In this document: positions 46,197-56,048 of the stretch, piece after piece
Layout of the letters: each line of letters opens with the position of its first letter
How positions within the stretch are numbered: position 1 is the stretch's first letter
Assembly: GCF_014395225.1 (NCBI RefSeq)
Contig: NZ_CP060723.1
Coordinates: forward strand, 6,138,001 to 6,202,000
Reading direction: 5' to 3'
Source of the DNA: Pedobacter roseus
Lineage (GTDB): Bacteria; Bacteroidota; Bacteroidia; Sphingobacteriales; Sphingobacteriaceae
DNA length: 64,000 bases
Notes under the pieces: model-generated
What the model was told of the DNA's origin: nothing
What the model saw: the letters and a program-made list of their open reading frames with translations, nothing else
The model's database searches: none
Made by a program: the position numbers and the translations under genes

Positions 46197-46796
46197 AATT
46201 TACTAGTTCCGTCATTTCAACCGCAGTGGAGAAATCTAATTGAAAGAAAAAATTTTCTAAATCTTTCCTGCTAAAACGTAGTTTATTTTAAGGATGTTTT
46301 TGTTTTGGAAACGAATATTCATGTCTCCGTGGGTACTTTAGTCCCGTTATGCACTCCAATCTTTTTATTGCAATTTAACGCTACAGGCAATAAGTATACT
46401 TTAATCATAACTATAGGCAATAAAAAGGATTTCCGTTACTACCGGGTTTAGGGAATTTAGTTTGTAGTCCTTGGCGGCCTAATCGTTTGCACCCTGCACT
46501 CCTCAATAGTAATACAGCCTGGGCCATCTAAACCTGATAGCAGCGGGCATCCCGATTTTTCATCGGGATAAAGCGGAGCAGGAACATTTTTTGCTAAATG
46601 CTTCTGTAAATGTGCTTCATTATTTTTTTAAGCCTGAAAAATCAGCTCTTTTAACTTCGAAGTCTGCATTCTTGCAAATTAAATTTCTTCATCCTACTGG
46701 CATTCAGGGCATATATTCCGTCGTGTTAAAAAAAAGTTAAAATTTCCTTAGGAAAAAGTAAAGCTTTTGGGCACTGATATATAAAAGGCAAAAAGA
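46197..46796. other. 600-bp repeat-bearing gap between the sigma and FecR genes
   Basis: No credible gene. A partial copy of the GTCATTT...GGAGAAATCT repeat lies at 46210-46237. A repeat with core hairpin ATCCCGAT-TTTTC-ATCGGGAT lies at 46526-46583; its second copy is at 55822-55877. The rest is unassigned sequence. A promoter for the FecR-SusCD unit is expected near 46700-46790, but no clear element was seen. Confidence 0.55.
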
Positions 46797-47870
46797 ATGG
46801 TTGATAGAAGTAAATTCAATGCAGAAGACTTTCTTGTTGATTGCACTTTCCAGCAATACTGCGCTGGAACAGATAAGCTGTGCATTGGATATTGGGAGAA
46901 GTACATTAATGCCCACCCCGAACAGGAAGCGGTAATTACAGAGGCAAAAAAACTTTATGCCATATTGAGCGGAAACAAACGTCCGCTGGCTAAACAGGTT
47001 GAACAATTTAAAGAAAATATGTTCCCTGCCACCGAGGAAAAAGTAGTTAAACTACAGCGTTATTTATGGATTAAGATTGCCGCCGCCATAGTTTTGGTGC
47101 TTGGTGGGCTTTTAATTTATAACACTTATTATAAAAACACCGCTACAAATAACATTGTACCCGAGGTTTATACCTTCGCCACAAAAAATGGTGAGCGCAA
47201 AAAAATTATGTTGCCCGATGGTACCTCGGTGCTGTTAAATGCCATGAGTGTTTTAACCCTTGCTAAAAATTTTAACGATAAGTACCGGGAAGTTACTTTA
47301 ACTGGTGAAGCTTTTTTTGATGTAAAGCACAATAAGGAAAAACCTTTTAAAGTTCATACCAACGATTTTAACATCAATGTACTGGGCACCGCTTTTAATG
47401 TAAAAGCTTATCCGGACGAAATCAGTTCGGAAGCCACTTTGATCCGCGGTTTAATTACCATGGAGGCAGTAAATGGAAATGGGGGTACCATTACCTTAAA
47501 ACCAAGTCAGAAGGTTACATTCTATAAAAATATAATTCCCCAGCAACAGAACAACCTGGTAAAACCGATGGCACCACAGCCAGAAATTACCATTAACCAT
47601 TACACCAAAATAAAGGACAGTACCATTGTAGAAACGGCGTGGACACAAAACCGGATCGAAATTTACGATCAGGATTTTAGCGAGATCAAAAATGTGCTCG
47701 AAAAATGGTATAACGTAGAAATTAGCTTTACTGACCCGGCGCTGGAGAAATACCGTTTTACGGCAACCATTACTAACGAGAGCATTGAAGAAGTATTGCA
47801 CGCATTAAAAGCAACCGAAAATAATTTTAAATATGAGATAAAGGGAAAACAGGTAATCATCTCGAAATAG
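46797..47870 (+). CDS. FecR-type anti-sigma/signal-transducing protein
   Basis: Inner-membrane regulator of 357 residues that passes a signal from the outer-membrane SusC to a FecI-like sigma factor. The N-terminal ~80 residues are cytoplasmic. One membrane helix (IAAAIVLVLGGLLIY) sits near residues 87-101. The periplasmic FecR domain follows (RKKIMLPDGTSVLLNAMSVL, REVTLTGEAFFDVKHNKEKPF, VLGTAFNVKAY). A C-terminal DUF4974-like part ends the protein (IYDQDFSEIKNVLEKWYNV). Its partner SusC begins 120 nt later. Confidence 0.92.
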   Translation: MVDRSKFNAEDFLVDCTFQQYCAGTDKLCIGYWEKYINAHPEQEAVITEAKKLYAILSGNKRPLAKQVEQFKENMFPATEEKVVKLQRYLWIKIAAAIVLVLGGLLIYNTYYKNTATNNIVPEVYTFATKNGERKKIMLPDGTSVLLNAMSVLTLAKNFNDKYREVTLTGEAFFDVKHNKEKPFKVHTNDFNINVLGTAFNVKAYPDEISSEATLIRGLITMEAVNGNGGTITLKPSQKVTFYKNIIPQQQNNLVKPMAPQPEITINHYTKIKDSTIVETAWTQNRIEIYDQDFSEIKNVLEKWYNVEISFTDPALEKYRFTATITNESIEEVLHALKATENNFKYEIKGKQVIISK

Positions 47871-47990
47871 GAAGAAAAAAGGACGGTGTTGGAGCACCGC
47901 CCTCTTGAATTTCTTTTTTGATCAATTAATGGCAGTTTATGCGCAAACAGATTGCTGCCAAGAACTTATGCAACCAAAAAAAACAAAAAT

Positions 47991-50900
47991 ATGATTTATT
48001 ATTACTTACTGCAAGGGCGCCCAAAATATAAAGCGCTCCTAAAATTCATTATGCTAATGAAACTAGCCTGTATTATGGTTTTCATTACCTGCCTTAATGT
48101 TTCCGCATCGGTTTTTTCGCAGGAAAAAATTTCATTGGATGTTAAGAATACAAAACTGGCCAGGGTTTTACAGATTATTGAGCAGCAAAGCAGTTACCAT
48201 TTTGTTTACAGCTCTTCTTACGTTCCCGTAAATAAGGATGTGAGCATTACGGTAACCAATACTTTGGTTACCGATGTTTTGGCAGCCATTTTAAACAGAA
48301 CCAACCTGAAATATTCTGTTTCTGATGGTGGCTTAATTGTCATTAGCAAAAATAAAGAAGTCCCCATCTCCGGAACCGTAAAAGATGCACTTGGAGGTGC
48401 TTTGCCTGGTGCAACGGTTAGGGTTAAAGGAACAGGAATCGGTACCTCTACCGATGTTAATGGTAAATTTACCCTAAATGCCCCTGAAAATGCAGTTCTG
48501 GTAGTTTCTTATGCGGGTTTTCAAACCAGAGAAATTTCTATAGGCGCGCAAAACAGTATCGATATTGTACTATCAGAAGATACCAAACAACTTACCGATG
48601 TGGTGGTTACCGCTTTGGGCATTAAAAAAGAAAGAAGGGCTTTAGGCTATTCTGTTACGCAGGTAAGTGGCGAAACTTTAACCCAGGCCAGGGAAAATAA
48701 TGTGGCCAACTCATTAGTAGGTAAAGTAGCCGGTTTAGATATTAGTTCAACATCTGGTGGTGTGGGCGCAGCAACCAGCGTAACCATCCGTGGGGTTTCT
48801 AGCTTGAGCCAAACCAACCAGCCATTATATGTAATTAATGGTGTACCGATGGAAAATAAACCGGTAGGTTTAAATAACCTGAATGGTAATGGGAACTCAG
48901 GTAGTCAATATGATAACGCACCCGATTTAGGTGATGCCGTTGGAAACTTAAACCCTGATGATATTGAGAGTATTTCGGTACTAAAAGGTGCCGCTGCCGC
49001 TGCTCTATATGGTTACCGTGCAAAAGCCGGGGTAATTTTGATTACCACGAAAAGTGGAAAGGGCAACAGCATCGAATTTAACACCAATTATGTTGCAGAA
49101 CAGGTAATGGACAGAACCAATTGGCAATATGTTTACGGACAGGGCGCAAATGGGGTAAAACCGACTGATGCTGCTGCCGCTGCACAGGTGGGCGGATCGA
49201 GCTGGGGTGCAAAATTAGATGGATCCAATGTGGTTCAGTTTGATGGGGTAAGCAGGCCTTATAGTGCACAGAAAAACAATATTGAAGATTTTTACCGCAC
49301 AGGGGCACATGGTCTAATACCCTTGCTTTAAACAAAAGTTTTGATGGCGGTACCATCCGTTTATCTGCCAACGATGTACATAACAATTCAGTTGTGCCAA
49401 ATTCTGGTTTAAACAGACAATCTTTTAACCTGGTCGGTACTTTTAGCCCAATTAAACGATTGACCATTGATGCCCGCATGAACTATATTTTAGAGCAGGC
49501 TAAAAACAGACCGATGGTATCAGATGGTGCAGGTAATGCCAATTATAATGTGGCTTTTTTACCAACCAGTGTAAGTGTAAAAAACCTCGATCCATGGAAA
49601 GATGCCAATGGAAATGAAATTCAGTACAATAAAGGCAATGCTTATGCAACCAACCCCTGGTTTGCAGCAAACGAATTTGTAAATGATACCAAACGCGATC
49701 GTTTGATCAGTTCTTTTAATGCCCGCTATACTTTTGATAATGGTTTGTTTGTACAAGGACGTGCTGGTCGCGATGCTTATAACGACACCTATAAAAATGT
49801 GGTGCCATCAGGTACAGCTTATTATGCTCCTGGTAAAATTGTAGAGCAGGCCACCAAATTTGCAGATGTTAATGTAGATGTATTAATCGGTAAGCCTTTT
49901 AAAGTAGATGAAGATTTCTCTATCACCCCTAATATTGGTGCCAGTTACCGCAGAACAAGTGTAACTCAAACCACCAACAGTGGATCTGATTTTGCCGTAT
50001 TCGGCGTTTATAACATTCTAAATGCTAAAAATAAATCGGTGGCTTATGTTGCATCCGAAGCCGAAACACAATCGGTATATGGTACTTTAGAACTTGCCTA
50101 TAAAGATATTTTATATTTAACCGGTAGCGGACGTACCGACTGGTTTTCTACTCTCGCTACCCCAGGGAAAAACAATGATTTAGATGTGATTTATCCTTCC
50201 ATTAGCGGTTCATTTGTTTTCTCAGAACTTTGGAAACCATCTTTCTTAAGTTTTGGTAAAGTTAGGGCTGGTTATGCAGTGGTTGGTCAGGCAACAGATC
50301 CTTATCAAACTTTGTTAACCTATAGCTTAAGAAGTGAAGTTTTAAACGGATTGCCATTGGGTACCATTTCGAACGTAAATATCCCTAATTCTGCATTAAG
50401 AGCTTCAAAAGCATCCGAATTGGAAATCGGAACAGAAATGCGCTTCTTAGGAGATCGTTTAAATCTCGATTTTACCTGGTACAAAAAGATCTCTAAAGAT
50501 GAAATTACTTTTGTAACCACATCTACATCAACTGGTTATAGTGGTGCGGTTTTAAATTCTGGTAAGATCCAAAATAAGGGAGTAGAGTTGTTGTTATCGG
50601 GTCAGGTGGTAAAAAACAAAGATTTCGTATGGACTTCTTCTTTGAATGGATCGTATAACGACAATAAAGTAATCTCACTTGCTGATGATGTTACCTCAAA
50701 TCTTATTGCCACTTCAAGATCTGGCGTTGGCTTTTTACAGAATATCCCGGGCAAAGCCGCCTCTCAGGTAATGGCTTACGATTATAAATATGATGCTTCA
50801 GGAAATATTATGCTGGGTGCAAATAACGCTCCACAGCGTGGTGATCTGGTTGCTTATGGTTCTGCATATAACAAATGGTTTGCAGGCTGGAACAACGAGT

Positions 50901-51334
50901 TTAATTATAAAGGTGCAACCCTATCTTTTTTGATTGATGGTAAATGGGGTGGAAAAGTATTCTCTGCAACTGATTATTATGGTTATGTTTTTGGTTTACA
51001 CCAGGCTACGCTCGAAAACCGCGAGGCATTGGGTAACACAGCCGCAACTTACTATCAGCTATCGGCAGATAATGTGTCTAATAAATTTGTGCAGGATGCA
51101 AGTTTTATCAAGTTCAGGCAAATGACCCTGGGGTATAACTTTCCTGCAAAAATGTTCAACAACAAAATACATGGCTTAAATGTGAGTCTTGTAGGCAGGA
51201 ACCTATTTATCCTGATGAAAAAAACGGATAATATCGATCCTGAATCGAGTTACAACGCAACTTTTCCGGGATTGGAACTGGGTGGCGTGCCTCCGGTTAG
51301 AACATTTGGTGTAAACCTTAGTGTGAAGCTTTAA
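47991..51334 (+). pseudogene. SusC-type TonB-dependent transporter with STN domain, interrupted by a single-base frameshift
   Basis: Outer-membrane importer of the FecR-regulated set. From the ATG at 47991 come a signal anchor, an STN (secretin/TonB N-terminal) domain at about residues 45-110 (LARVLQIIEQQSSYHFVYSS), a regulatory domain (ISGTVKDALGGALPGATV) and the plug (NQPLYVINGVPMEN, IESISVLKGAAAAALYGYRA). The frame fails after DFYRTG and stops at 49331. The next frame, open past that stop, gives TWSNTLALNKSFDGGTIRLS and the whole barrel to 51334 (VRTFGVNLSVKL). One G is missing from the GGGG at 49302-49305. The restored protein would be about 1115 residues. The STN domain is what contacts FecR. 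Confidence 0.87.
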
Positions 51335-51352
51335 TTTTAAACAGACAGAACA

Positions 51353-52948
51353 ATGAAAACGAACATATTAAAAAAATATAGCCTGTTACTTTGTACCGGC
51401 ATGTTAATGATCTCGGCTTGTACCAAAAATTTCGAGGATATCAATACCAACCCATCTGCTTATGGAGCAGCAACTTTTGATCCCAATTATACGTTAACCA
51501 CTGCTCAGCTTACCTATACCGGCAGTATCGATTTTGCTTACGATACCTGGAGGGGAAATTTAATATATTCTTCTACCATGATGCAGGGACTTTCTACCGT
51601 GGTAAGTTACTGGGCAGGAGATAAATATTTACTAAACGAAGGATATACCGCAGCATACTGGGGCAGCACAACCGTAGGTGCTTATGTAGAGCAGGTTAAA
51701 CCGATTGTAGATATTGTTGAATTTACAAAAGGATCTCCTAAATATAATAATGTGCGCCAGGTGGCCCGTTTATGGAAAGCACTGATCTTTGAACGCATTA
51801 CGGATTTATATGGCGATGCACCGTATTCGGAAGCAGGACAAGGTTATTATACCGGCAACCTGGCACCAAAATATGATAAACAACAGGCCATTTATACCGA
51901 TTTATTAAAAGAAGTAGAAGAAGCCACCAATGCATTGGATGTTAATGGTGATAAAGTTACCGGCGATGCCATTTATAAAGGTGATATCAACAAATGGAAA
52001 AGGTTCGGAAATACCCTTTTGTTGCGTATTGCGATGCGTTTGACCAAAGTGGATGCAAACACAGCCAAAGCCTACGCCCAAAAAGTGATCGGTAAAACCA
52101 TGCTCAGTAACGATGATAACGCTTTTGTTAAACATGATGTATCTGGTGCAAGGGTAACGCAAAATAGAAATAGCCAGGTATTATCGGGCGATGGTGGTCA
52201 GGAAAATTATTATGTTAAATGGTCGCAAACTTTCATCAATAAATTAAAAACAGCAAACGATCCGCGTTTAGCAAAAGTTGCCGTTACAGGTCTATATCTG
52301 GATGAAAACAGTAAAACACAAAATCCCAATTTCAGTGCCGATCCGCTTCTGCAAAAAGGAATGCCTAATGGAAAAGACTTAAGCGGTATTGCGGGCAGAG
52401 ATGTGCGGCAAGATGCTTCTTACACTACGTTTCCGGCTTATTCGTCGCCTAACCCGGCAATGATTAAAAAGGACGGGGTTACTTTTATTTTAACCTATGC
52501 CGAAAGCGAATTTTTATTGGCAGAAGCGGCACAAAGATGGGGTGTAGGCGGTTCGGCTGCTACCCATTATGCCAGTGGATTATCTGCAGGTATCACTTTC
52601 TTATCACAGTACGATGCCAGTTTAGCCATTTCAGGTACGGTTGCTGATGCTTATGCAGCAGCCAATCCTTATGTTGCTGCCAATGGTTTAGAAATGATCA
52701 ATACCCAATATTGGTTGCATACCTGTACCATGCTCGATTTTTATGAAACATGGTCTAACTGGCGCAGATCCGGATTTCCGGCTTTAACTCCAGTGGTTTA
52801 TCCAGGTAATGCCACCAATGGTACCATTCCACGTCGATTCCCATACCCGGTAGAAGAAGCGGCCAAAAATAACGCCAATTACAAAGCAGCCTCTTCGGCT
52901 GTACCTGGTGGTGATAACCTCACAGGCAGGGTTTGGTGGGATAAATAA
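51353..52948 (+). CDS. SusD/RagB-type lipoprotein (SusD-like 2 type)
   Basis: 531-residue surface lipoprotein (Cys23, MLMISACTKNFEDINTNPSA). The start matches the second SusD subfamily, which carries the phrase FEDINTNP. Typical features are VARLWKALIFERITDLYGDAPYSEAGQG, a late ESEFLLAEAAQRWG, and the C-terminal GTIPRRFPYPVEEAAKNNANY. Intact frame, 18 nt after the SusC stop. The substrate of this FecR-controlled importer is not indicated by any enzyme gene nearby. Confidence 0.92.
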   Translation: MKTNILKKYSLLLCTGMLMISACTKNFEDINTNPSAYGAATFDPNYTLTTAQLTYTGSIDFAYDTWRGNLIYSSTMMQGLSTVVSYWAGDKYLLNEGYTAAYWGSTTVGAYVEQVKPIVDIVEFTKGSPKYNNVRQVARLWKALIFERITDLYGDAPYSEAGQGYYTGNLAPKYDKQQAIYTDLLKEVEEATNALDVNGDKVTGDAIYKGDINKWKRFGNTLLLRIAMRLTKVDANTAKAYAQKVIGKTMLSNDDNAFVKHDVSGARVTQNRNSQVLSGDGGQENYYVKWSQTFINKLKTANDPRLAKVAVTGLYLDENSKTQNPNFSADPLLQKGMPNGKDLSGIAGRDVRQDASYTTFPAYSSPNPAMIKKDGVTFILTYAESEFLLAEAAQRWGVGGSAATHYASGLSAGITFLSQYDASLAISGTVADAYAAANPYVAANGLEMINTQYWLHTCTMLDFYETWSNWRRSGFPALTPVVYPGNATNGTIPRRFPYPVEEAAKNNANYKAASSAVPGGDNLTGRVWWDK

Positions 52949-52974
52949 AAATAAATCATCCCGATTTATACCTG

Positions 52975-53007
52975 GCCGGCAGTGCAACATGCACTGTCGG
53001 CTTTTTT
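52975..53007 (+). terminator. Intrinsic terminator after the FecR-SusCD unit
   Basis: GCCGGCAGTGC pairs with GCACTGTCGGC (one mismatch) around a 5-nt loop, followed by six T. Confidence 0.85.
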
Positions 53008-53141
53008 ATAACCTGTTTTTTGGACAAACGTTTGCGCAGTATTTCTTGTAAAAAGCTGATATTGAAAATATTAACTTCGCTATCATAGTGGCATCCTAAA
53101 CCAAATCCATTGTGAATCTTAACCTGTTTAAACCAAAGAAA

Positions 53142-53543
53142 ATGAAAAAATCAATCAGCCTATTGGTGGCAACGCTCGCTTTTACCGTTTGCCTGTTCAG
53201 TAGTTTTACATCTGCTAAAATTACTGTTGTTCCGAAAAAAACTATCCTTAGAGGTGTAGTTACCGTTACTAAAAACTTTACAACCAGTAATGGCCTGCCT
53301 GCTATTGCAACACTTACCTACACTACCGGGCAGGTTTACTCTGGCATCACAGTAACTATCCAGGGCGAGGGCAATGTTCCGTTAACCAGCGTTTCACACT
53401 CAACCGGTACCATTTATGCCGATCGTTTTGAAGGTTATAAAGCCGGTTCTTATTACGAATATTTTGTAGACCTATTGGTAACCGGAAACCCAACCATAGG
53501 CTGGCAGATTGCAGAGGCAAGTGCCGAAGCTGTTGTTATTTAA
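53142..53543 (+). CDS. Hypothetical small secreted protein
   Basis: About 133 residues from the ATG at 53142; a GTG frame from 53112 adds ten residues ahead of the signal peptide. The signal is MKKSISLLVATLAFTVCLFS followed by SFTSAK. The mature part is Thr/Val-rich and beta-predicted (TATLTYTTGQVYSGITVTIQ is near the middle) with no Cys and no known motif. It has its own terminator. Function unknown. Confidence 0.65.
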   Translation: MKKSISLLVATLAFTVCLFSSFTSAKITVVPKKTILRGVVTVTKNFTTSNGLPAIATLTYTTGQVYSGITVTIQGEGNVPLTSVSHSTGTIYADRFEGYKAGSYYEYFVDLLVTGNPTIGWQIAEASAEAVVI

Positions 53544-53560
53544 TTATTTAATAGAGGTCT

Positions 53561-53585
53561 ACTGCTTCATTTGCAGCAGTTTTTT
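53561..53585 (+). terminator. Intrinsic terminator after the small secreted protein
   Basis: ACTGCT pairs with AGCAGT across an 8-nt loop, followed directly by five to six T. Confidence 0.7.
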
Positions 53586-53697
53586 GCAGAACCGGCATTG
53601 CCAAAAGCTTTGCTGGTTTTTTTATGGTAACATTTCTAATCTGTTTTTTGATTAACGGCGCATTAATTTGATATTTATAGATCAAACCAAACTTTAA

Positions 53698-55257
53698 ATG
53701 AAATTCAGATTTATACTTACCACCTTTTTGTGTGCAGGTTTATTTGTACATGCGCAACAAGGGCCAAAAAAGAGTCAGTCAAAAGAGACTGTAACCACTA
53801 CGCAGGTTACCGTTAAAGATGAACCCAAATCATCGGCAAACGAAAGAAACATAAAAGTAGAAAGCTCCGTAATCACCAACCATTCGGTAACGATCGATGG
53901 AAAAGCTGTTCCATACAAGGCCACTACCGGTACACTTCCGGTTTGGGACGAAGACGGCAAACCCATTGCCGGTTTGTTTTATACCTATTATGAGCGTAGC
54001 GATGTGCAGAACCGTGATAAAAGACCCTTGGTAATTTCTTTTAACGGTGGCCCGGGTTCTGCATCAGTTTGGATGCACATAGCCTATACAGGTCCGGTGG
54101 TGCTCAATATCGATGATGAAGGTTATCCTGTGCAGCCTTACGGTTATAAAGAAAATCCATATTCTATTTTAGATGTTGCCGATGTGGTTTACATCGATCC
54201 CGTTAATACCGGTTATTCGAGGGCAGTGAGCAAAGATATTCCAACCAATAAATTCTTCGGTGTACGTGCCGATATTAAATACCTGGCCGAGTGGATCAAT
54301 ACTTTTGTAACCCGTAACAACCGCTGGGCTTCGCCAAAATTTTTAATCGGCGAAAGTTACGGTACCACCCGTGTTTCGGGCCTGGCGCTAGAGCTGCAGA
54401 ACAGCCAGTGGATGTATTTAAACGGCGTGGTGCTGGTATCGCCAACCGAACTGGGTATTGAGCGTAGTGGCCCCGTTGATGCCGCTTTACGTTTACCTTA
54501 CTTTGCAGCTACCGCCTGGTACCATAAAGCCTTGGCGGCCGATTTACAAGGCAAAGATTTAACCGCCATGTTGCCCGAGGTAGAAAGTTTTACCATTAAT
54601 GAGCTCATTCCGGCCATTTCGCAGGGTGGAATGTTAAGTGCCGATAAAAAGAAAGCCATAGCAACAAAAATGGCGCGTTATTCTGGCCTTTCGGAAAAAG
54701 TAATTTTAGATTATAACCTCAACGTACCTACCGATTTCTTTTGGAAAGAGCTATTGAGGGATAAAGGTTTTACTGTTGGGCGCTTAGATTCGCGCTACCG
54801 CGGTATTGATAAAATGAGCGCTGGCGAAGGGCCAGATTATAATGCAGAACTGACTTCCTGGCTGCATTCATTTACCCCGGCTATTAATATGTACATCCGC
54901 AACGAGCTTAATTATAAAACTGATTTAAAATATAATATGTTCGGCGCTGTATATCCCTGGGATAAAACAGGAGATCAAACAGGTGATAACCTCCGTCAGG
55001 CGATGGCACAGAATCCGTACCTGCATTTATTGGTGCAATCGGGCTATTATGATGGTGCCTGTGATTATTTTAATGCAAAATACAGCATGTGGCAGTTAGA
55101 TGCAGCGGGTAAACTACAGGATAGGATGAGTTGGGAAGGTTACCGCAGCGGGCACATGATGTACCTCCGTAAAGATGACCTGAAAACGGCAAATAGTCAC
55201 ATCCGCGAGTTTATTAAAAAAGCATTGCCAAAGCCAGGCGAGGCCGCTAAATTCTAA
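53698..55257 (+). CDS. Exported S10 family serine carboxypeptidase-like protein
   Basis: 519-residue secreted peptidase of the S10 alpha/beta-hydrolase family. Signal peptide ends at LFVHAQQ. Conserved elements are LVISFNGGPGSASVWMH (oxyanion region), the nucleophile Ser220 in GESYGTTR, an Asp at about 452 in SGYYDGACDY, and His486 in RSGHMMY. Bacterial S10 proteins of this length are common in Bacteroidota and probably trim C-terminal residues of peptides in the periplasm or outside. Monocistronic, with a terminator downstream. Confidence 0.92.
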   Translation: MKFRFILTTFLCAGLFVHAQQGPKKSQSKETVTTTQVTVKDEPKSSANERNIKVESSVITNHSVTIDGKAVPYKATTGTLPVWDEDGKPIAGLFYTYYERSDVQNRDKRPLVISFNGGPGSASVWMHIAYTGPVVLNIDDEGYPVQPYGYKENPYSILDVADVVYIDPVNTGYSRAVSKDIPTNKFFGVRADIKYLAEWINTFVTRNNRWASPKFLIGESYGTTRVSGLALELQNSQWMYLNGVVLVSPTELGIERSGPVDAALRLPYFAATAWYHKALAADLQGKDLTAMLPEVESFTINELIPAISQGGMLSADKKKAIATKMARYSGLSEKVILDYNLNVPTDFFWKELLRDKGFTVGRLDSRYRGIDKMSAGEGPDYNAELTSWLHSFTPAINMYIRNELNYKTDLKYNMFGAVYPWDKTGDQTGDNLRQAMAQNPYLHLLVQSGYYDGACDYFNAKYSMWQLDAAGKLQDRMSWEGYRSGHMMYLRKDDLKTANSHIREFIKKALPKPGEAAKF

Positions 55258-55318
55258 CATTTTAGAGTTGACAAGTTTCCTATGCACATTAATATTAATT
55301 TGTTAACTCTCCTCGCCA

Positions 55319-55348
55319 AGGTCCATGTCTTCACGGACCTCTTTTTTT
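55319..55348 (+). terminator. Intrinsic terminator after the S10 peptidase gene
   Basis: AGGTCCATG pairs with CACGGACCT (one mismatch) around a 4-nt loop, then C and seven T. Confidence 0.8.
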
Positions 55349-56030
55349 GATTCAATTGTTCTGCGTTTTTTATTTTTTTGGAGCGCAGAGGCAGTACAAT
55401 GATTAAAGGTTCGTCCTGCTTTACATTACAAGTCCTCACTCGTGCCTCGTTTGCGGGCTTTTCATTTCAATCAGGGCTAGGTAGGTAGGGTGTGGCACGG
55501 AAACCCCTCATTGTTAAATTAAATACGTTTCTTTTTTGGAAAAATGAAACGTTCCTACGGAACGAAAAACATGAAATGTTTTTTTCTGCTACCTATGACA
55601 CGTCCCTGTGGGACGTTTTGGGTACCCGTGGTAAAAACGGTTAAATTAATCCTCCCATCGGGACGACTCCTGGGTAGCCAATTGTATAATTGGCGTTTAC
55701 GTTCCGTTAGGAATGTTTTGGTTATCATCCGATGTTATAATCTTCTCGCCCATACCTGTATCTTCATCAATCTCTTTTAGGAAATGGCACGGAAACCCCT
55801 CATCGTTGCAAGAACAGGTGTAATCTAAACCTGATCGGACGGATCCCGATTTTTCATCGGGAGGAGGAAGAGCAGGACGGATCCCAATCCAATAACCACT
55901 GAAACTGCTTTCCAAAAACAAAAGAAATAAATCGTATTTATAACGCTCTTTTATCAGCCTTGCTAAAGCGGTTTATTGTCTCCAAAAACGCAAACAAAAA
56001 ACTGTTCGCTACAAACTAAAAATAATTACT
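55349..56030. repeat. Non-coding palindrome array and dispersed repeats before accA
   Basis: About 680 bp without a credible gene. Palindromes follow one another at 55550-55564 (CGTTCC-TAC-GGAACG), 55600-55616 (ACGTCCC-TGT-GGGACGT), 55653-55663 (TCCC-ATC-GGGA), 55678-55693 (CCAATT-GTAT-AATTGG) and 55699-55716 (ACGTTCC-GTTA-GGAATGT). They are bracketed by a 23-bp direct repeat (TGGCACGGAAACCCCTCAT at 55493 and at 55785). The ATCCCGAT-TTTTC-ATCGGGA repeat (55822-55877) has a partner at 46526. A 78-codon frame here is just repeat sequence. Confidence 0.65.
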
Positions 56031-56038
56031 TATTTTTG
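56005..56038 (+). promoter_or_regulatory. Probable accA promoter
   Basis: TATTTTTG at 56031-56038 is a full match to the Bacteroidota -7 element TAnnTTTG. The upstream TTCG at 56005-56008 is a weak -33 match. The start codon lies only 10 bp after the element, implying a very short or absent 5' untranslated leader. Confidence 0.4.
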
Positions 56039-56048
56039 TGGTTCAATT

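Noticed and set aside
47880..47915. Hairpin GGACGGTG...CACCGCCC between fecR and susC as a terminator
   Set aside because: Short, imperfect stem and no uninterrupted T run directly after it; fecR and susC are expected to be co-transcribed.
55544..55780. 78-codon open frame before accA
   Set aside because: It runs through the palindrome array; its codons are the repeats themselves.
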